Assembly (NCBI RefSeq): GCF_022662495.1 | Contig: NZ_JAKPBU010000009.1 | Coordinates: 62,001-126,000, forward strand | Source of the DNA: Lysobacter sp. M2-1 | GTDB lineage: Bacteria; Pseudomonadota; Gammaproteobacteria; Xanthomonadales; Xanthomonadaceae | Reading direction: 5' to 3' | Length of the DNA: 64,000 nucleotides | In this document: positions 52,727-59,936 of the stretch, piece after piece | How positions within the stretch are numbered: position 1 is the stretch's first letter | Layout of the letters: each line of letters starts with the position of its first letter | Program-made: the position numbers and the translations under genes | The notes under the pieces: model-generated | The model's input: the letters and a program-made list of their open reading frames with translations, nothing else | The model's database searches: none | Told to the model about the DNA's origin: nothing

Positions 52727-53032
52727 CTGTCGCTCATGGTCTTTATGGCGGGGTCTCCCTTCCGCCGGCCCCCTTCAGGGCACCACCTGACCTGCGGGAG
52801 AGACTGCAAGCCGGTTAGGTGTTGATCCCATCTGATTACGCATCCTGCGGGTGCAATGCCCCGGGCGACGTGGATAGGTTGCCCCTCTTCGCCGGCCGCG
52901 GCCATCGGTCTCAGCCTGACTATTGGGTAGGAAAAATCTGATTTGGGCGTCTCAACGCCGGGACGCGTCGGAGTATTCTGCCGCCATGGCCAAGCACATC
53001 ATGGCAATACGTCATATTTGGGAGTTACTGAA

Positions 53033-53788
53033 ATGAATTCGCAGCCTGAGAAGGATGACGCGACCGCGCGCGCGTATGCGGAAGTCACAGCGCTATTGCG
53101 AGAAGGACCTCAGGAAATAGGGCGTGGAGTCCTCCGCCCTCAAGACCACGAATGGATCGCGCGCGCTCGACTAGCGCTCAGGCCCACAAGCGGGCCCACA
53201 AATGTCGGAGCCATAACTCGGGAGTTCGACGGAATAGCCATTCCTCTCACGCGCAGGGAGAACTTCACTCGTGTGCTTATGCGCTTGTACGCACTCAAGG
53301 CTAGTCTCGAAGAACAGCTGCCAGGCGACGCAAGGGGCGCCTTCATTGGTGTGAATCAGGAGCTGAACGCACTTCAAGCAGTGAGCCGCATTCTTTCAGA
53401 GGCCGAAGGCTCAGCCCTAGTAGTAGACCCCTATTTAAATCACGAAGCGCTGTTCGAGCTGCTCAACGTGGTGTCCGAGGGAATCGAGCTCCGGCTGCTC
53501 GCCGACAGCCACTACACAGCGCTCAACGATCAAGCGCGCGCGGGCGTTGTTCGATGGCGCGCGCAGTACGGAGCCGGTCGTCCTGTGAGCCTTCGCCTAA
53601 CGCAGCCTAGAGCACTACATGACCGAGCGTTTATTCTGGGAGGGGGTAAGGTCTACCTTGTCTCGCAGTCCCTAAAGGATATTGCCCGGAGGTCACCCGC
53701 AACGATCTCTCGCGCAGAGCCAGATGTGGCGGCGTTAAAACGTACCCACTACGAGCAACTGTGGGACGACTCTGGCCCCACCATCTGA
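53033..53788 (+). CDS. PLD-like (phospholipase D superfamily-type) domain protein
   Basis: 251 residues from ATG 53033 (GGGAG 8 bp upstream). An N-terminal helical half is followed by a C-terminal domain with LVVDPYLNHEALFELLNVVS, LRLLADSHY, and a single motif RALHDRAFILGGGKVYLVSQ with SLKDIARRS. This resembles the degenerate PLD-like domain found in several uncharacterised defence-associated proteins: His and the Ser-Leu-Lys element are kept, but the HxK lysine is replaced. Nuclease activity is therefore uncertain. It sits beside the integrase, a favoured site for defence cargo. It is AT-richer than its surroundings. Confidence 0.65.
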   Translation: MNSQPEKDDATARAYAEVTALLREGPQEIGRGVLRPQDHEWIARARLALRPTSGPTNVGAITREFDGIAIPLTRRENFTRVLMRLYALKASLEEQLPGDARGAFIGVNQELNALQAVSRILSEAEGSALVVDPYLNHEALFELLNVVSEGIELRLLADSHYTALNDQARAGVVRWRAQYGAGRPVSLRLTQPRALHDRAFILGGGKVYLVSQSLKDIARRSPATISRAEPDVAALKRTHYEQLWDDSGPTI

Positions 53789-53875
53789 GCACACTGCCCC
53801 CTACCACGCCGCAATGGAGAAGAGGCTTCGAAGATTCGCCTTCGGTGCCAGCCTGAGATTCGATTAGGAAAAGTC

Positions 53876-55315
53876 CTAAGCTGCGCGCGGACGCTTCCGA
53901 CGGCGCGCCTTGGTGTCGAGTTCTACTGCCGCCCCGGTCTTCTTTACGTACTCGTCCAGCGCCCCGTAAGTGATCCGCGCCAGCGTAGCGCGGTTGTCCT
54001 TATCTACGGCGCTGTCCTTCGGCACTTCCTCCCCGATGTAATCCTCAGTCGATCCCGTTTCTTCGTGTCCCACGATGCGCTGCAGAGTCGGCAAGGGAAC
54101 GTTGTCAGCCTTCAGCCGGGAAACAACTGTGTTGCGCAGCGTGTGCAGCGTGACGCGCGTGTCAGTGATGCCTAACGCCCGCAGGGTGTGCCCGAAGCGC
54201 TTACCGATGGCATGCCCGCGCTTCTTGTCCTTGCCTCCGGGCGTCAGTCCAGAAATCACGTATCCATCTGAAGACGTTTCCACAAGCCGCGCCATCAGGG
54301 GGGCTACCGCAGGATGCACCGGCACCCTTCGGATACTCGCCTGCCGTTTGCCAGTGCGAATCAAGAAGGAGGTTTCTTCCACGTCCTCCACGCGCAGGGC
54401 GGCAACTTCCTCACGGCGGGCGCCTGAGTACGCCAGCAGTGCCACCAAAGACCACTGAGGATCATCCGAGGGGACACTGCGTAGAAACCGCGACAGTTCA
54501 TCGTCGGTCCAGCCGCGGCGCTTTCGCTGTGCGCCCCTCTTCGTGACCTTGGGCGGCTCTACTTCTTCGAATGGATTAGGCGGCCACTGTGTGCGGGGGC
54601 CCTTCCTCCGCAGCCACTCGAACATACCCCGGACGTTAGCCAGACGCAGCGCGACGGACGTAGGGGACAACGTACCCACGCCCTTCCCTTTCTTCTGCAC
54701 CGCTAGTTTGTCGCGATACGCTTCGGCCTCTTCGTGCGTCACGTCGCGCCAGCTACGATCCTTCCCAGCCCATGCGATGAATTCTTCGCAATGCGTCCGC
54801 TTCGCGTCTAGGGTGGAAGCATTGACGGCTCTGTCTCCTGCAAGCGCATAGGAATCGAGGTGGCGATCAAGTGCCGGCCCCAGCGTTTCGTCTGGTTTAC
54901 CAGCCGCTGTCCTGACAGCCCTGCGGATCGCCTGCAGTTCTCCCTCAGGCATTCGCGGGTGTCCCTCGCGGTCGCGCCCGTGCTGCTTCGCCATTGCGTC
55001 TAGGTGGTCTTCTAACGAAGCATCGAACGCCGCCGCAGTGTCCTGCGCTGTTGCGTGTCCTTTTTCTTGGTGCCACATAAGGGCCTCCGCTGTGTTCTGT
55101 AGCGGATGCCCATTGGCGTTATGCGCTTTCACCTCTTCGGCCCATTCGCGTTGAATGGAAACGATGGCAGCGTGCTTGCGCTTTTCTGCCTCTCGTTTAT
55201 CGCGCGTTCTTAGTGTCCTCTCGGTTCGATCCTTGCCCAGGATCTGCTGTAATTCTTTTGGCACCGGGAGGAGAACGTACCACCCCAGTTTTCGTTGTTT
55301 GAGGTACTTGGACAT
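53876..55315 (-). CDS. tyrosine-recombinase integrase of the island
   Basis: 479 residues from ATG 55315 (MSKYLKQRKLGWYVLLPVPK). The N-terminal arm-binding part is followed by a SAM-like core-binding domain and the catalytic domain: first Arg in LLAYSGARREEVAALRVEDV, then TLHTLRNTVVSRLKADNVPL (H-x-x-R), IVGHEETGSTEDYIGEE with the nucleophile Tyr. An in-frame ATG at 55348 would start inside the arm-type repeats. The gene reads away from attR into the island, and its promoter overlaps the TGGGGAACC repeats, so the integrase may repress itself. Confidence 0.94.
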   Translation of the reverse strand: MSKYLKQRKLGWYVLLPVPKELQQILGKDRTERTLRTRDKREAEKRKHAAIVSIQREWAEEVKAHNANGHPLQNTAEALMWHQEKGHATAQDTAAAFDASLEDHLDAMAKQHGRDREGHPRMPEGELQAIRRAVRTAAGKPDETLGPALDRHLDSYALAGDRAVNASTLDAKRTHCEEFIAWAGKDRSWRDVTHEEAEAYRDKLAVQKKGKGVGTLSPTSVALRLANVRGMFEWLRRKGPRTQWPPNPFEEVEPPKVTKRGAQRKRRGWTDDELSRFLRSVPSDDPQWSLVALLAYSGARREEVAALRVEDVEETSFLIRTGKRQASIRRVPVHPAVAPLMARLVETSSDGYVISGLTPGGKDKKRGHAIGKRFGHTLRALGITDTRVTLHTLRNTVVSRLKADNVPLPTLQRIVGHEETGSTEDYIGEEVPKDSAVDKDNRATLARITYGALDEYVKKTGAAVELDTKARRRKRPRAA

Positions 55316-55323
55316 GGCACCAA

Positions 55324-55346
55324 ATGGGGAACCTAATTGGGGAACC
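55324..55346 (+). repeat. right pair of TGGGGAACC direct repeats (candidate arm sites)
   Basis: ATGGGGAACC at 55324-55333 and TTGGGGAACC at 55337-55346, starts 13 bp apart as at 41086-41108. They overlap the leader of the integrase gene. Confidence 0.7.
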
Positions 55347-55397
55347 ATGCAACGCTAACCCAGTGAAATGCAAGCGAATCATCGGCTTGCATCTTTT

Positions 55398-55425
55398 TGG
55401 GTTAGAGTCCCACCTCCGGCACCAG
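55398..55425 (+). repeat. attR: duplicated tRNA-Leu 3' end
   Basis: 28 bp identical to 40985-41012 except one base. It does not form a tRNA because everything upstream of the T arm is island DNA. Confidence 0.9.
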
Positions 55426-55432
55426 ACCTGGG

Positions 55433-55460
55433 AGCCCGCGCAGTGCGCGGGCTTCTGCTT
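55433..55460 (+). terminator. probable original tRNA-Leu terminator
   Basis: Perfect 9-bp stem AGCCCGCGC / GCGCGGGCT (55433-55441 and 55445-55453), loop AGT, then TCTGCTTT. It lies 8 bp outside attR, where the tRNA terminator should be before integration. Confidence 0.75.
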
Positions 55461-55667
55461 TCCGGCATCGCGCACAAGCCGCACGCCAATCGCACACCGG
55501 CTGGCGCTTTACCGCAGCGCGGCGCCCTCACGCGTCGAGCCGGATGCGTTCCCATTCGATGCACCAACCCGGCTTGACGACCAACCGGGCCAGGGCGAGC
55601 ATGAGCCTTGACCCGCTTCTGGGCCAATCAAATCGCCATGTGCCGCGCGCACGACCGAGGTGATTTC

Positions 55668-56051
55668 ATGTACTACATCGTCGAAACCGACAAGCCATTC
55701 GACCAGGCATCGACAGACCTCGAGCTGGCGGTCAAACGTCATGGCTTCGGGGTCCTGCACGTCCATGACCTGGCCGGCACGCTACGCAGCAAAGGCGTTG
55801 CATTCGATGAGCAATGCAGGATTTTCGAAGTGTGCAATCCCGCCCAAGCCGCCAAGGTCCTGTCCGTCGATATGCGCCTGAACATGGCGCTCCCGTGCCG
55901 CATCTCGGTCTTTACCGAGAAAGGCCGCACGAAGATCGGGCTGATCAAACCTGTCGAGATGCTCTCGGCCCTTTCCCGGGATGAAGCGCTGGTTCAAGTT
56001 GCCAAAGAGGTCGAGGAAAAGACCATGCAGATGGTCGATGAGGCGAAATAA
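55668..56051 (+). CDS. DUF302 family protein
   Basis: 127 residues. MYYIVETDKPFDQASTDLEL, AVKRHGFGVLHVHDLAGTLR, CRIFEVCNPAQAAKVLSVD and LPCRISVFTEKGRTKIG are typical DUF302 features. GAGG precedes the ATG by 8 bp. It is followed by an attC-like sequence, so it may be an integron-type cassette. Function unknown. Confidence 0.85.
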   Translation: MYYIVETDKPFDQASTDLELAVKRHGFGVLHVHDLAGTLRSKGVAFDEQCRIFEVCNPAQAAKVLSVDMRLNMALPCRISVFTEKGRTKIGLIKPVEMLSALSRDEALVQVAKEVEEKTMQMVDEAK

Positions 56052-56103
56052 GTCGTCGCATTGTCCTCGGCGCGACTGCTGCACAGCACTTGCTGTGACG
56101 GCA

Positions 56104-56156
56104 CCTGGCAATTCATTCGAGCCGCCTAGCGGCATGGCTCAGCTCAGACGTTAGGC
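56104..56156 (+). repeat. attC-like recombination site 1
   Basis: CAATTCATTCGAGCCG, a short central palindrome CCTAGCGG, then GGCTCAGCTCAGACGTTAGG and C. The right part ends in the consensus core GTTAGGC (56150-56156), and the L boxes match typical attC sites. The left core (CTGGCAATTC in place of CTAACAATTC) is degenerate. Confidence 0.7.
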
Positions 56157-56169
56157 ACCGGATACTTTC

Positions 56170-56526
56170 ATGCGCGAAATCGGATTGACCATTCTGCTGC
56201 TTACACTCAGCAACGTGTTCATGACGTTTGCCTGGTATGCGCATCTCAGGGAACTCAGCGCCAAGCCGTGGCTGGTCGCCGCGCTCATCAGCTGGGGTAT
56301 CGCGTTCTTCGAGTACATGCTGCAGGTTCCCGCGAATCGTATCGGCTACGCCGCGCTCTCGCTCGGACAGCTCAAGATCCTGCAAGAGGTCATCACGTTG
56401 ACCGTATTCGTGCCCTTCGCCGTGTTCTACATGAAAGAACCGCTCAAGCTGGACTATCTATGGGCCGGTTTGTGCATCCTTGGTGCGGTCTATTTCGTCT
56501 TCCGCGGCGAGTTCGCCGGCGCCTGA
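56170..56526 (+). CDS. DMT-family membrane protein (DUF486)
   Basis: 118 residues with four hydrophobic helices. LTLSNVFMTFAWYAHLRELS, LISWGIAFFEYMLQVPANRI, GQLKILQEVITLTVFVPFAV and YLWAGLCILGAVYFVFRGEF are the DUF486 signatures. A small drug/metabolite-transporter-like protein of unknown substrate. Flanked by attC-like sequences, consistent with a cassette. Confidence 0.88.
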   Translation: MREIGLTILLLTLSNVFMTFAWYAHLRELSAKPWLVAALISWGIAFFEYMLQVPANRIGYAALSLGQLKILQEVITLTVFVPFAVFYMKEPLKLDYLWAGLCILGAVYFVFRGEFAGA

Positions 56527-56615
56527 CGATTCATCCAGGCCGAAACCCCGTCGTTGCGTTGCAACCTTTTCCCGCGCCACGGCCGCAGATCGGTCCGGCT
56601 GGATTCCGGCATCAG
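56524..56615 (+). repeat. attC-like recombination site 2 (degenerate)
   Basis: Starts CCTGACGATTCATCCAGGCC, with the stop codon of the preceding gene inside it. It ends CCGGCTGGATTCCGGCATCA followed by GG, partly complementary to the start (CCTGA...ATCCAG.CC). The cores have drifted from the GTTRRRY consensus. Confidence 0.45.
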
Positions 56616-56632
56616 GTATCGAAGGAGTCATC

Positions 56633-57162
56633 GTGGCAACTCAAAGCGATCTAAGGCAATGCGCTTCTGGGGACGAAGCCGCCTTGGCGCTTGTTGGCCA
56701 AGCCACCTTCCTCGAGACCTTCGCGGGCATCCTCGGCGGCGAGGACATCGTCGCCCACTGCGCCAATGCGCATACCGCCCATCTCTACCGGACATGGCTT
56801 TCCGATCCGGATTACGCCCTTTGGTTGGTCGAAAGCCATCCCGGCAACGCCCCTGTCGGATACATGGTGGTGGCACCGCCGCAGCTTCCACTGCCCGATG
56901 CCGCGGGCGATCTGGAGCTGAAGCGGATCTACCTGCTCGGCAAATTCCAGGGGGCGGCATCGGCAAGCGGCTCCTATCCACTGCCATCGCCCATGCCACT
57001 GCGGCCGGCGCCAGGCGCCTTCTGCCTGGCGTTTACGCGCACAACAAGAACGCAATCGGATTCTACGAGCGCATCGGATTCAGCAAGATCGGCAATCGCA
57101 GGTTCAACGTCGGCGGCAAGGACTACGACGACCACATCATGGGCCTGCCCCTGGGCACCTGA
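56633..57162 (+). pseudogene. GNAT acetyltransferase interrupted by a frameshift
   Basis: GTG 56633 follows GAAGGAG. The first 107 residues (ATQSDLRQCASGDEAALALV ... LELKRIYLLGKFQG) and a second frame to 57162 (GIGKRLLSTAIAHATAAGAR, NAIGFYERIGFSKIG) together make one GNAT acetyltransferase. The break is at a G-run 56950-56954: five G's are present and six would restore the frame and the acetyl-CoA motif QGGGIGKR. It is either a real mutation, a slippage-controlled gene or a sequencing error. Confidence 0.85.
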
Positions 57163-57191
57163 CGATTCAAGCGTGTGGCCTCGGAGGCAGC

Positions 57192-57482
57192 ATGAATTGG
57201 GAAACGATTGGTCCTGTCGCGCTCATGGGGCTGAATATCTTCGCGACCATCCGGATATTTCGCAGCGACCTCCTGGCCAAGCAACGCGTCCTTCAGCTCC
57301 TCCTGTTATGGCTCATCCCTGTTGTTGGCGCGATCGTCTGTCTCGTGATCAACGCCTCGGACTCCTCATCGCGTGACAGAACCAGGGATCCAAATTTTGA
57401 TCCGGCAGATGCACAATGGGATGTGGTTCCGCGCCATCCCGGTGCTGAGGCGAAGACTGATGATGACTATTGCACTTCGTGA
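57192..57482 (+). CDS. small membrane protein with PLDc_N-like hairpin
   Basis: 96 residues. Two N-terminal membrane helices (IGPVALMGLNIFATIRIF, LQLLLLWLIPVVGAIVCLVI) have the IPVVGA motif of PLDc_N/cardiolipin-synthase N-terminal segments. A polar acidic tail follows. It may have a short cassette-like history. Function unknown. Confidence 0.7.
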   Translation: MNWETIGPVALMGLNIFATIRIFRSDLLAKQRVLQLLLLWLIPVVGAIVCLVINASDSSSRDRTRDPNFDPADAQWDVVPRHPGAEAKTDDDYCTS

Positions 57483-57495
57483 GAGGTAGCAACCC

Positions 57496-58008
57496 GTGGA
57501 ACAACGACCATTCGAAATCGTGGCGTATCAGGACAGGCACGCCGATGACTTCGCGCGGCTCAACCGGGAGTGGCTGGACAGCTTCGGTCTCTACGAAGAG
57601 CCGGACGGAAAGCACCTGTACTCGCCCCGCGAGTACATTCTCGACCCCGGCGGTGAGATCTTCATTGCCGAAGAGGACGGATGCGTAGTGGGCACCTGCG
57701 CGCTCGTACCGGTCTCGGACCACGTGTTCGAAGTGGCAAAACTGGCGGTGGCGCACGAAGCCCGCGGGCAAGGACTTGGGCGAAGGTTGGCGGAACTGGC
57801 CTTGAATCGCGCCAGGGAGCGGGGAGCCACGCGTGTCGTCCTGCTTTCAAGCAGCAAGCTCGGCCCTGCGCTGAAGCTGTATGAGTCCCTCGGATTCGAG
57901 CACAGACCGCTTCCCGGCCATCAGCCCTACGAGACCGCCGATGTTTACATGGAGCTCGAGATGAGCAGCGTTCCGTCTGACACGCCAATGGCATCGCAAA
58001 ACACTTAA
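57496..58008 (+). CDS. GNAT-family N-acetyltransferase
   Basis: 170 residues from GTG 57496 (GAGAGG 9 bp upstream). The acetyl-CoA site EVAKLAVAHEARGQGLGRRL (RxxGxG) and the C-terminal ALKLYESLGFEHRPLPG mark a GNAT. FARLNREWLDSFGLYEE near the start is typical of the subgroup often found in cassettes. Substrate unknown. Confidence 0.88.
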   Translation: MEQRPFEIVAYQDRHADDFARLNREWLDSFGLYEEPDGKHLYSPREYILDPGGEIFIAEEDGCVVGTCALVPVSDHVFEVAKLAVAHEARGQGLGRRLAELALNRARERGATRVVLLSSSKLGPALKLYESLGFEHRPLPGHQPYETADVYMELEMSSVPSDTPMASQNT

Positions 58009-58145
58009 CGGATATTGGGGCGCGGCAATCAACGGCTCTCGAACCAGCCGCACCCGCTTCGCCGCTTGGTTCGATTCGCGCGCTTGACGACCTAGGGCCA
58101 AACCCGCTCCCCGCGCGCAAGAAGGTTTCGCTGCGACGAGAAACA

Positions 58146-58180
58146 AACGAAAAACAAAAAAGGAGGCGCCAGGCGCCTCC
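58146..58180 (-). terminator. hairpin with minus-strand T-run
   Basis: GGAGGCGCC / GGCGCCTCC (58162-58170 and 58172-58180), with CCAGG as the likely effective loop. On the minus strand it is followed by TTTTTTG. It lies in the 269-bp gap between the second GNAT and arr, which otherwise holds an inverted repeat CGAACCA/TGGTTCG (58040-58075). Confidence 0.65.
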
Positions 58181-58190
58181 CACAATCAAT

Positions 58191-58277
58191 TTATACAACG
58201 CATGGGGGCTTGCGGCAAGACCCTGCGCGTCATGCAGGATCGCCGGCCTGTCGCGTGGCAGGGAACGGAGTTAGGCG
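58191..58277 (+). repeat. attC-like site 3, core adjacent to arr start
   Basis: Begins TTATACAACGCATGGGGGCT and ends with GGAGTTAGGCG one base before the arr ATG. GTTAGGC (58270-58276) is the integron core consensus, and a core immediately before a start codon is the typical cassette junction. The internal arms pair poorly. Confidence 0.55.
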
Positions 58278-58679
58278 ATGACCGATACGCAAACCTACTA
58301 TCACGGCACCAAGGCGCACCTGGAAGTGGGTGCCCTGATCGAACCGGGCTATGCCTCCAACTACGGCAAGCGGAACCAGGCCAAGTTCGTCTACCTGTCC
58401 GCCACGCTGGATGCGGCGATCTGGGGCGCCGAGCTGGCCCTGGGCGAAGGGCGTGGCAGGATCTACATCGTGGAGCCGACCGGCCCCATTGAGGACGATC
58501 CGAACCTGACGGACAAGAAATTTCCCGGGAACCCGACGAAGTCGTACCGGTCCCGCAGCGCCTTCCGCGTCATCGGCGAAGTGACGGAATGGGAAGGCCA
58601 CTCCCCCGAACGGCTCAAGCAGATGCATGATCACCTTGAGAACCTCAAACAGCAGGGGATCGAGGCGATCGAAGAATGA
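58278..58679 (+). CDS. arr: NAD+--rifampin ADP-ribosyltransferase
   Basis: Inactivates rifampin by ADP-ribosylation of its ansa chain. The 133-residue protein has the Arr signatures YYHGTKAHLEVGALIEPGYA, NQAKFVYLSATLDAAIWGAE and the C-terminal active-site stretch GRIYIVEPTGPIEDDPNLTD. FPGNPTKSYRSRSAFRVIGE and VTEWEGHSPERLKQM follow. The catalytic His (YHGT), Tyr (FVYL) and Asp (EDDPN) are present, so it should be active. arr genes are classic integron cassettes, and this one is flanked by attC-like DNA. Chromosomal homologues without selection also exist. Confidence 0.93.
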   Translation: MTDTQTYYHGTKAHLEVGALIEPGYASNYGKRNQAKFVYLSATLDAAIWGAELALGEGRGRIYIVEPTGPIEDDPNLTDKKFPGNPTKSYRSRSAFRVIGEVTEWEGHSPERLKQMHDHLENLKQQGIEAIEE

Positions 58680-58690
58680 GCACGCCTCGA

Positions 58691-58755
58691 CCATCCAGCA
58701 CTTCGTTCGGGCTGACGTCGCTTCGCGGCGCGACCCCTTGAGCCGCTAACTGCAG
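58691..58755 (+). repeat. attC-like recombination site 4 (degenerate)
   Basis: CACTTCGTTCGGGCTGACG, a central hairpin GTCGCTTCGCGGCGCGAC, then CCCTTGAGCCGCTAACTGC. The order and spacing follow common attC sites (TTCGTTC.AGCCGACG...GC.GCTTCGCGGCGCGGC), but the right core is eroded. Confidence 0.55.
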
Positions 58756-58770
58756 CAATACGTAAGCACG

Positions 58771-59481
58771 ATGCACAGCGACGAACTCAAAGCCCTTTTC
58801 GATCAGCAGGCTGCCGGCTATGACACGCAGTGGGCGAAGATGGCGCCGATGCGCGACGCGCTGCATTACCTGCTGGAGTCGGTGTTCGCCGAGCTACCCG
58901 AGGATGCACGCATCCTCTGCGTCGGGGTCGGCACGGGCGCGGAGATGGCGCATCTCGCCGGGAAATTTCCACGCTGGCGGTTCACCGCGGTGGAGCCTTC
59001 CGGCGCGATGCTGGATGTTTGCCGCCGGCGCGCCGAGGCGGAAGGATTCACCTCGCGCTGCAATTTCCACGAGGGCTATCTCGACTCGCTGCCCGCCGGA
59101 CAGCTGCACGATGCAGCGACGTGTTTCCTAGTGTCGCAGTTCATCCTGGAGCCGGAAGCCCGCTCCGCCTTCTTCCGCGAGATCGCGGACAGGCTGAAGC
59201 CCGGCGGGATCCTGGCGAGTTCCGACCTGGCGTCGGACACCGGCTCGCCCGAGTACGCAGCATTGCTGCGGACGTGGCTGCAGCTGATGGCCTCGGGCGG
59301 CGTCACGCCCGAGGGACTGGAGCGGATGCGCCACGCCTATGCCAGGGACGTGGCGGTGCTGCCGCCGGAGCATGTGGCGTCTATCATCCGCTCCGGCGGC
59401 TTCGACACGCCGGTGCGGTTCTTTCAGGCCGGGTTGATCCATGCGTGGTATTCCAGGCGCGCATCGCCTGAAGCCGTCTGA
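58771..59481 (+). CDS. SAM-dependent class I methyltransferase
   Basis: 236 residues. FDQQAAGYDTQWAKMAPMRD at the start, motif I ARILCVGVGTGAEMAHLA, the acidic motif II FTAVEPSGAMLDVCRRR, and ADRLKPGGILASSDLASD near the end define a class I methyltransferase. The variant helical C-terminus may bind a small molecule. A cassette-like location; substrate unknown. Confidence 0.9.
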   Translation: MHSDELKALFDQQAAGYDTQWAKMAPMRDALHYLLESVFAELPEDARILCVGVGTGAEMAHLAGKFPRWRFTAVEPSGAMLDVCRRRAEAEGFTSRCNFHEGYLDSLPAGQLHDAATCFLVSQFILEPEARSAFFREIADRLKPGGILASSDLASDTGSPEYAALLRTWLQLMASGGVTPEGLERMRHAYARDVAVLPPEHVASIIRSGGFDTPVRFFQAGLIHAWYSRRASPEAV

Positions 59482-59567
59482 TCGATGCGGGGTGGACCGC
59501 TGCGCGACCCGGCCAGGTCAGGCTCCGGGCGCAGACTGCTCACGCGCAGCGATGCCGGGTCTGCCGT

Positions 59568-59936
59568 TCAACTCGAACGGTCTGTGTACTCGAACAGCTC
59601 CACGACGTTGCCCGACGGATCCTGGAGCAGGATTTGCCGCCCCGCCCCTTCGGCCACGTCGCCGCGGAACGTTGCGCCGGCGCTGCGCAATTGCGCGATC
59701 ATGCCGTCGAGATCGTCTGTCACGATCATGAATCTGCTCCAGCCGCCCGGCTGAGGATCGCCTCCCGCCTTGCCGGCGCTACCGGCACCCGGCGCATTGA
59801 GAAACAGATGCAGGTCCTCGCGCGTCAGTGCTGCGAATTTTCCCGGGTTGTGCTTCTCGACGGCAAAGCCCAGGCGGTCACGATAGAAATCGACCGCTTC
59901 GTCGACGTCGTTCACGATGTATCGAACCGATGCCAT
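59568..59936 (-). CDS. VOC-family (glyoxalase-like) protein
   Basis: 122 residues from ATG 59936. A single beta-alpha-beta-beta-beta pair: VRYIVNDVDEAVDFYRDRLG and FMIVTDDLDGMIAQLRSAGA, ending with QILLQDPSGNVVELFEY, which carries the conserved metal-ligand glutamate. Small VOC proteins bind or detoxify electrophiles or antibiotics. It is opposite in direction to the cassette genes. Confidence 0.88.
   Translation of the reverse strand: MASVRYIVNDVDEAVDFYRDRLGFAVEKHNPGKFAALTREDLHLFLNAPGAGSAGKAGGDPQPGGWSRFMIVTDDLDGMIAQLRSAGATFRGDVAEGAGRQILLQDPSGNVVELFEYTDRSS

Larger units (their letters stand above)
41012..55425. mobile_element. 14.4-kb integrative genomic island in tRNA-Leu(CAA)
   Basis: Bounded by attL (40985-41012) and attR (55398-55425), with a tyrosine integrase reading inward from attR. 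Contents are visibly less GC-rich and lack housekeeping genes. They include a truncated YegP-like gene, XRE/ImmA-type regulators, a phage terminase remnant, FDXHR zinc-binding and other phage-like minus-strand genes, a serine recombinase, an SRAP protein and a PLD-like protein. No capsid, tail or complete terminase genes remain, so it is a cryptic prophage, a phage satellite or a defence-type island. Confidence 0.9.

Noticed and set aside
53876-55315. Island integrase as an integron integrase (IntI) for the attC-like array
   Set aside because: Its N-terminus and arm-type sites are those of tRNA-targeting phage/island integrases, and its attachment site is the tRNA-Leu end.
55398-55425. Second tRNA-Leu gene
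   Set aside because: Only the T arm and acceptor 3' side are present; no anticodon or 5' half precedes it, so it is the duplicated attachment site.
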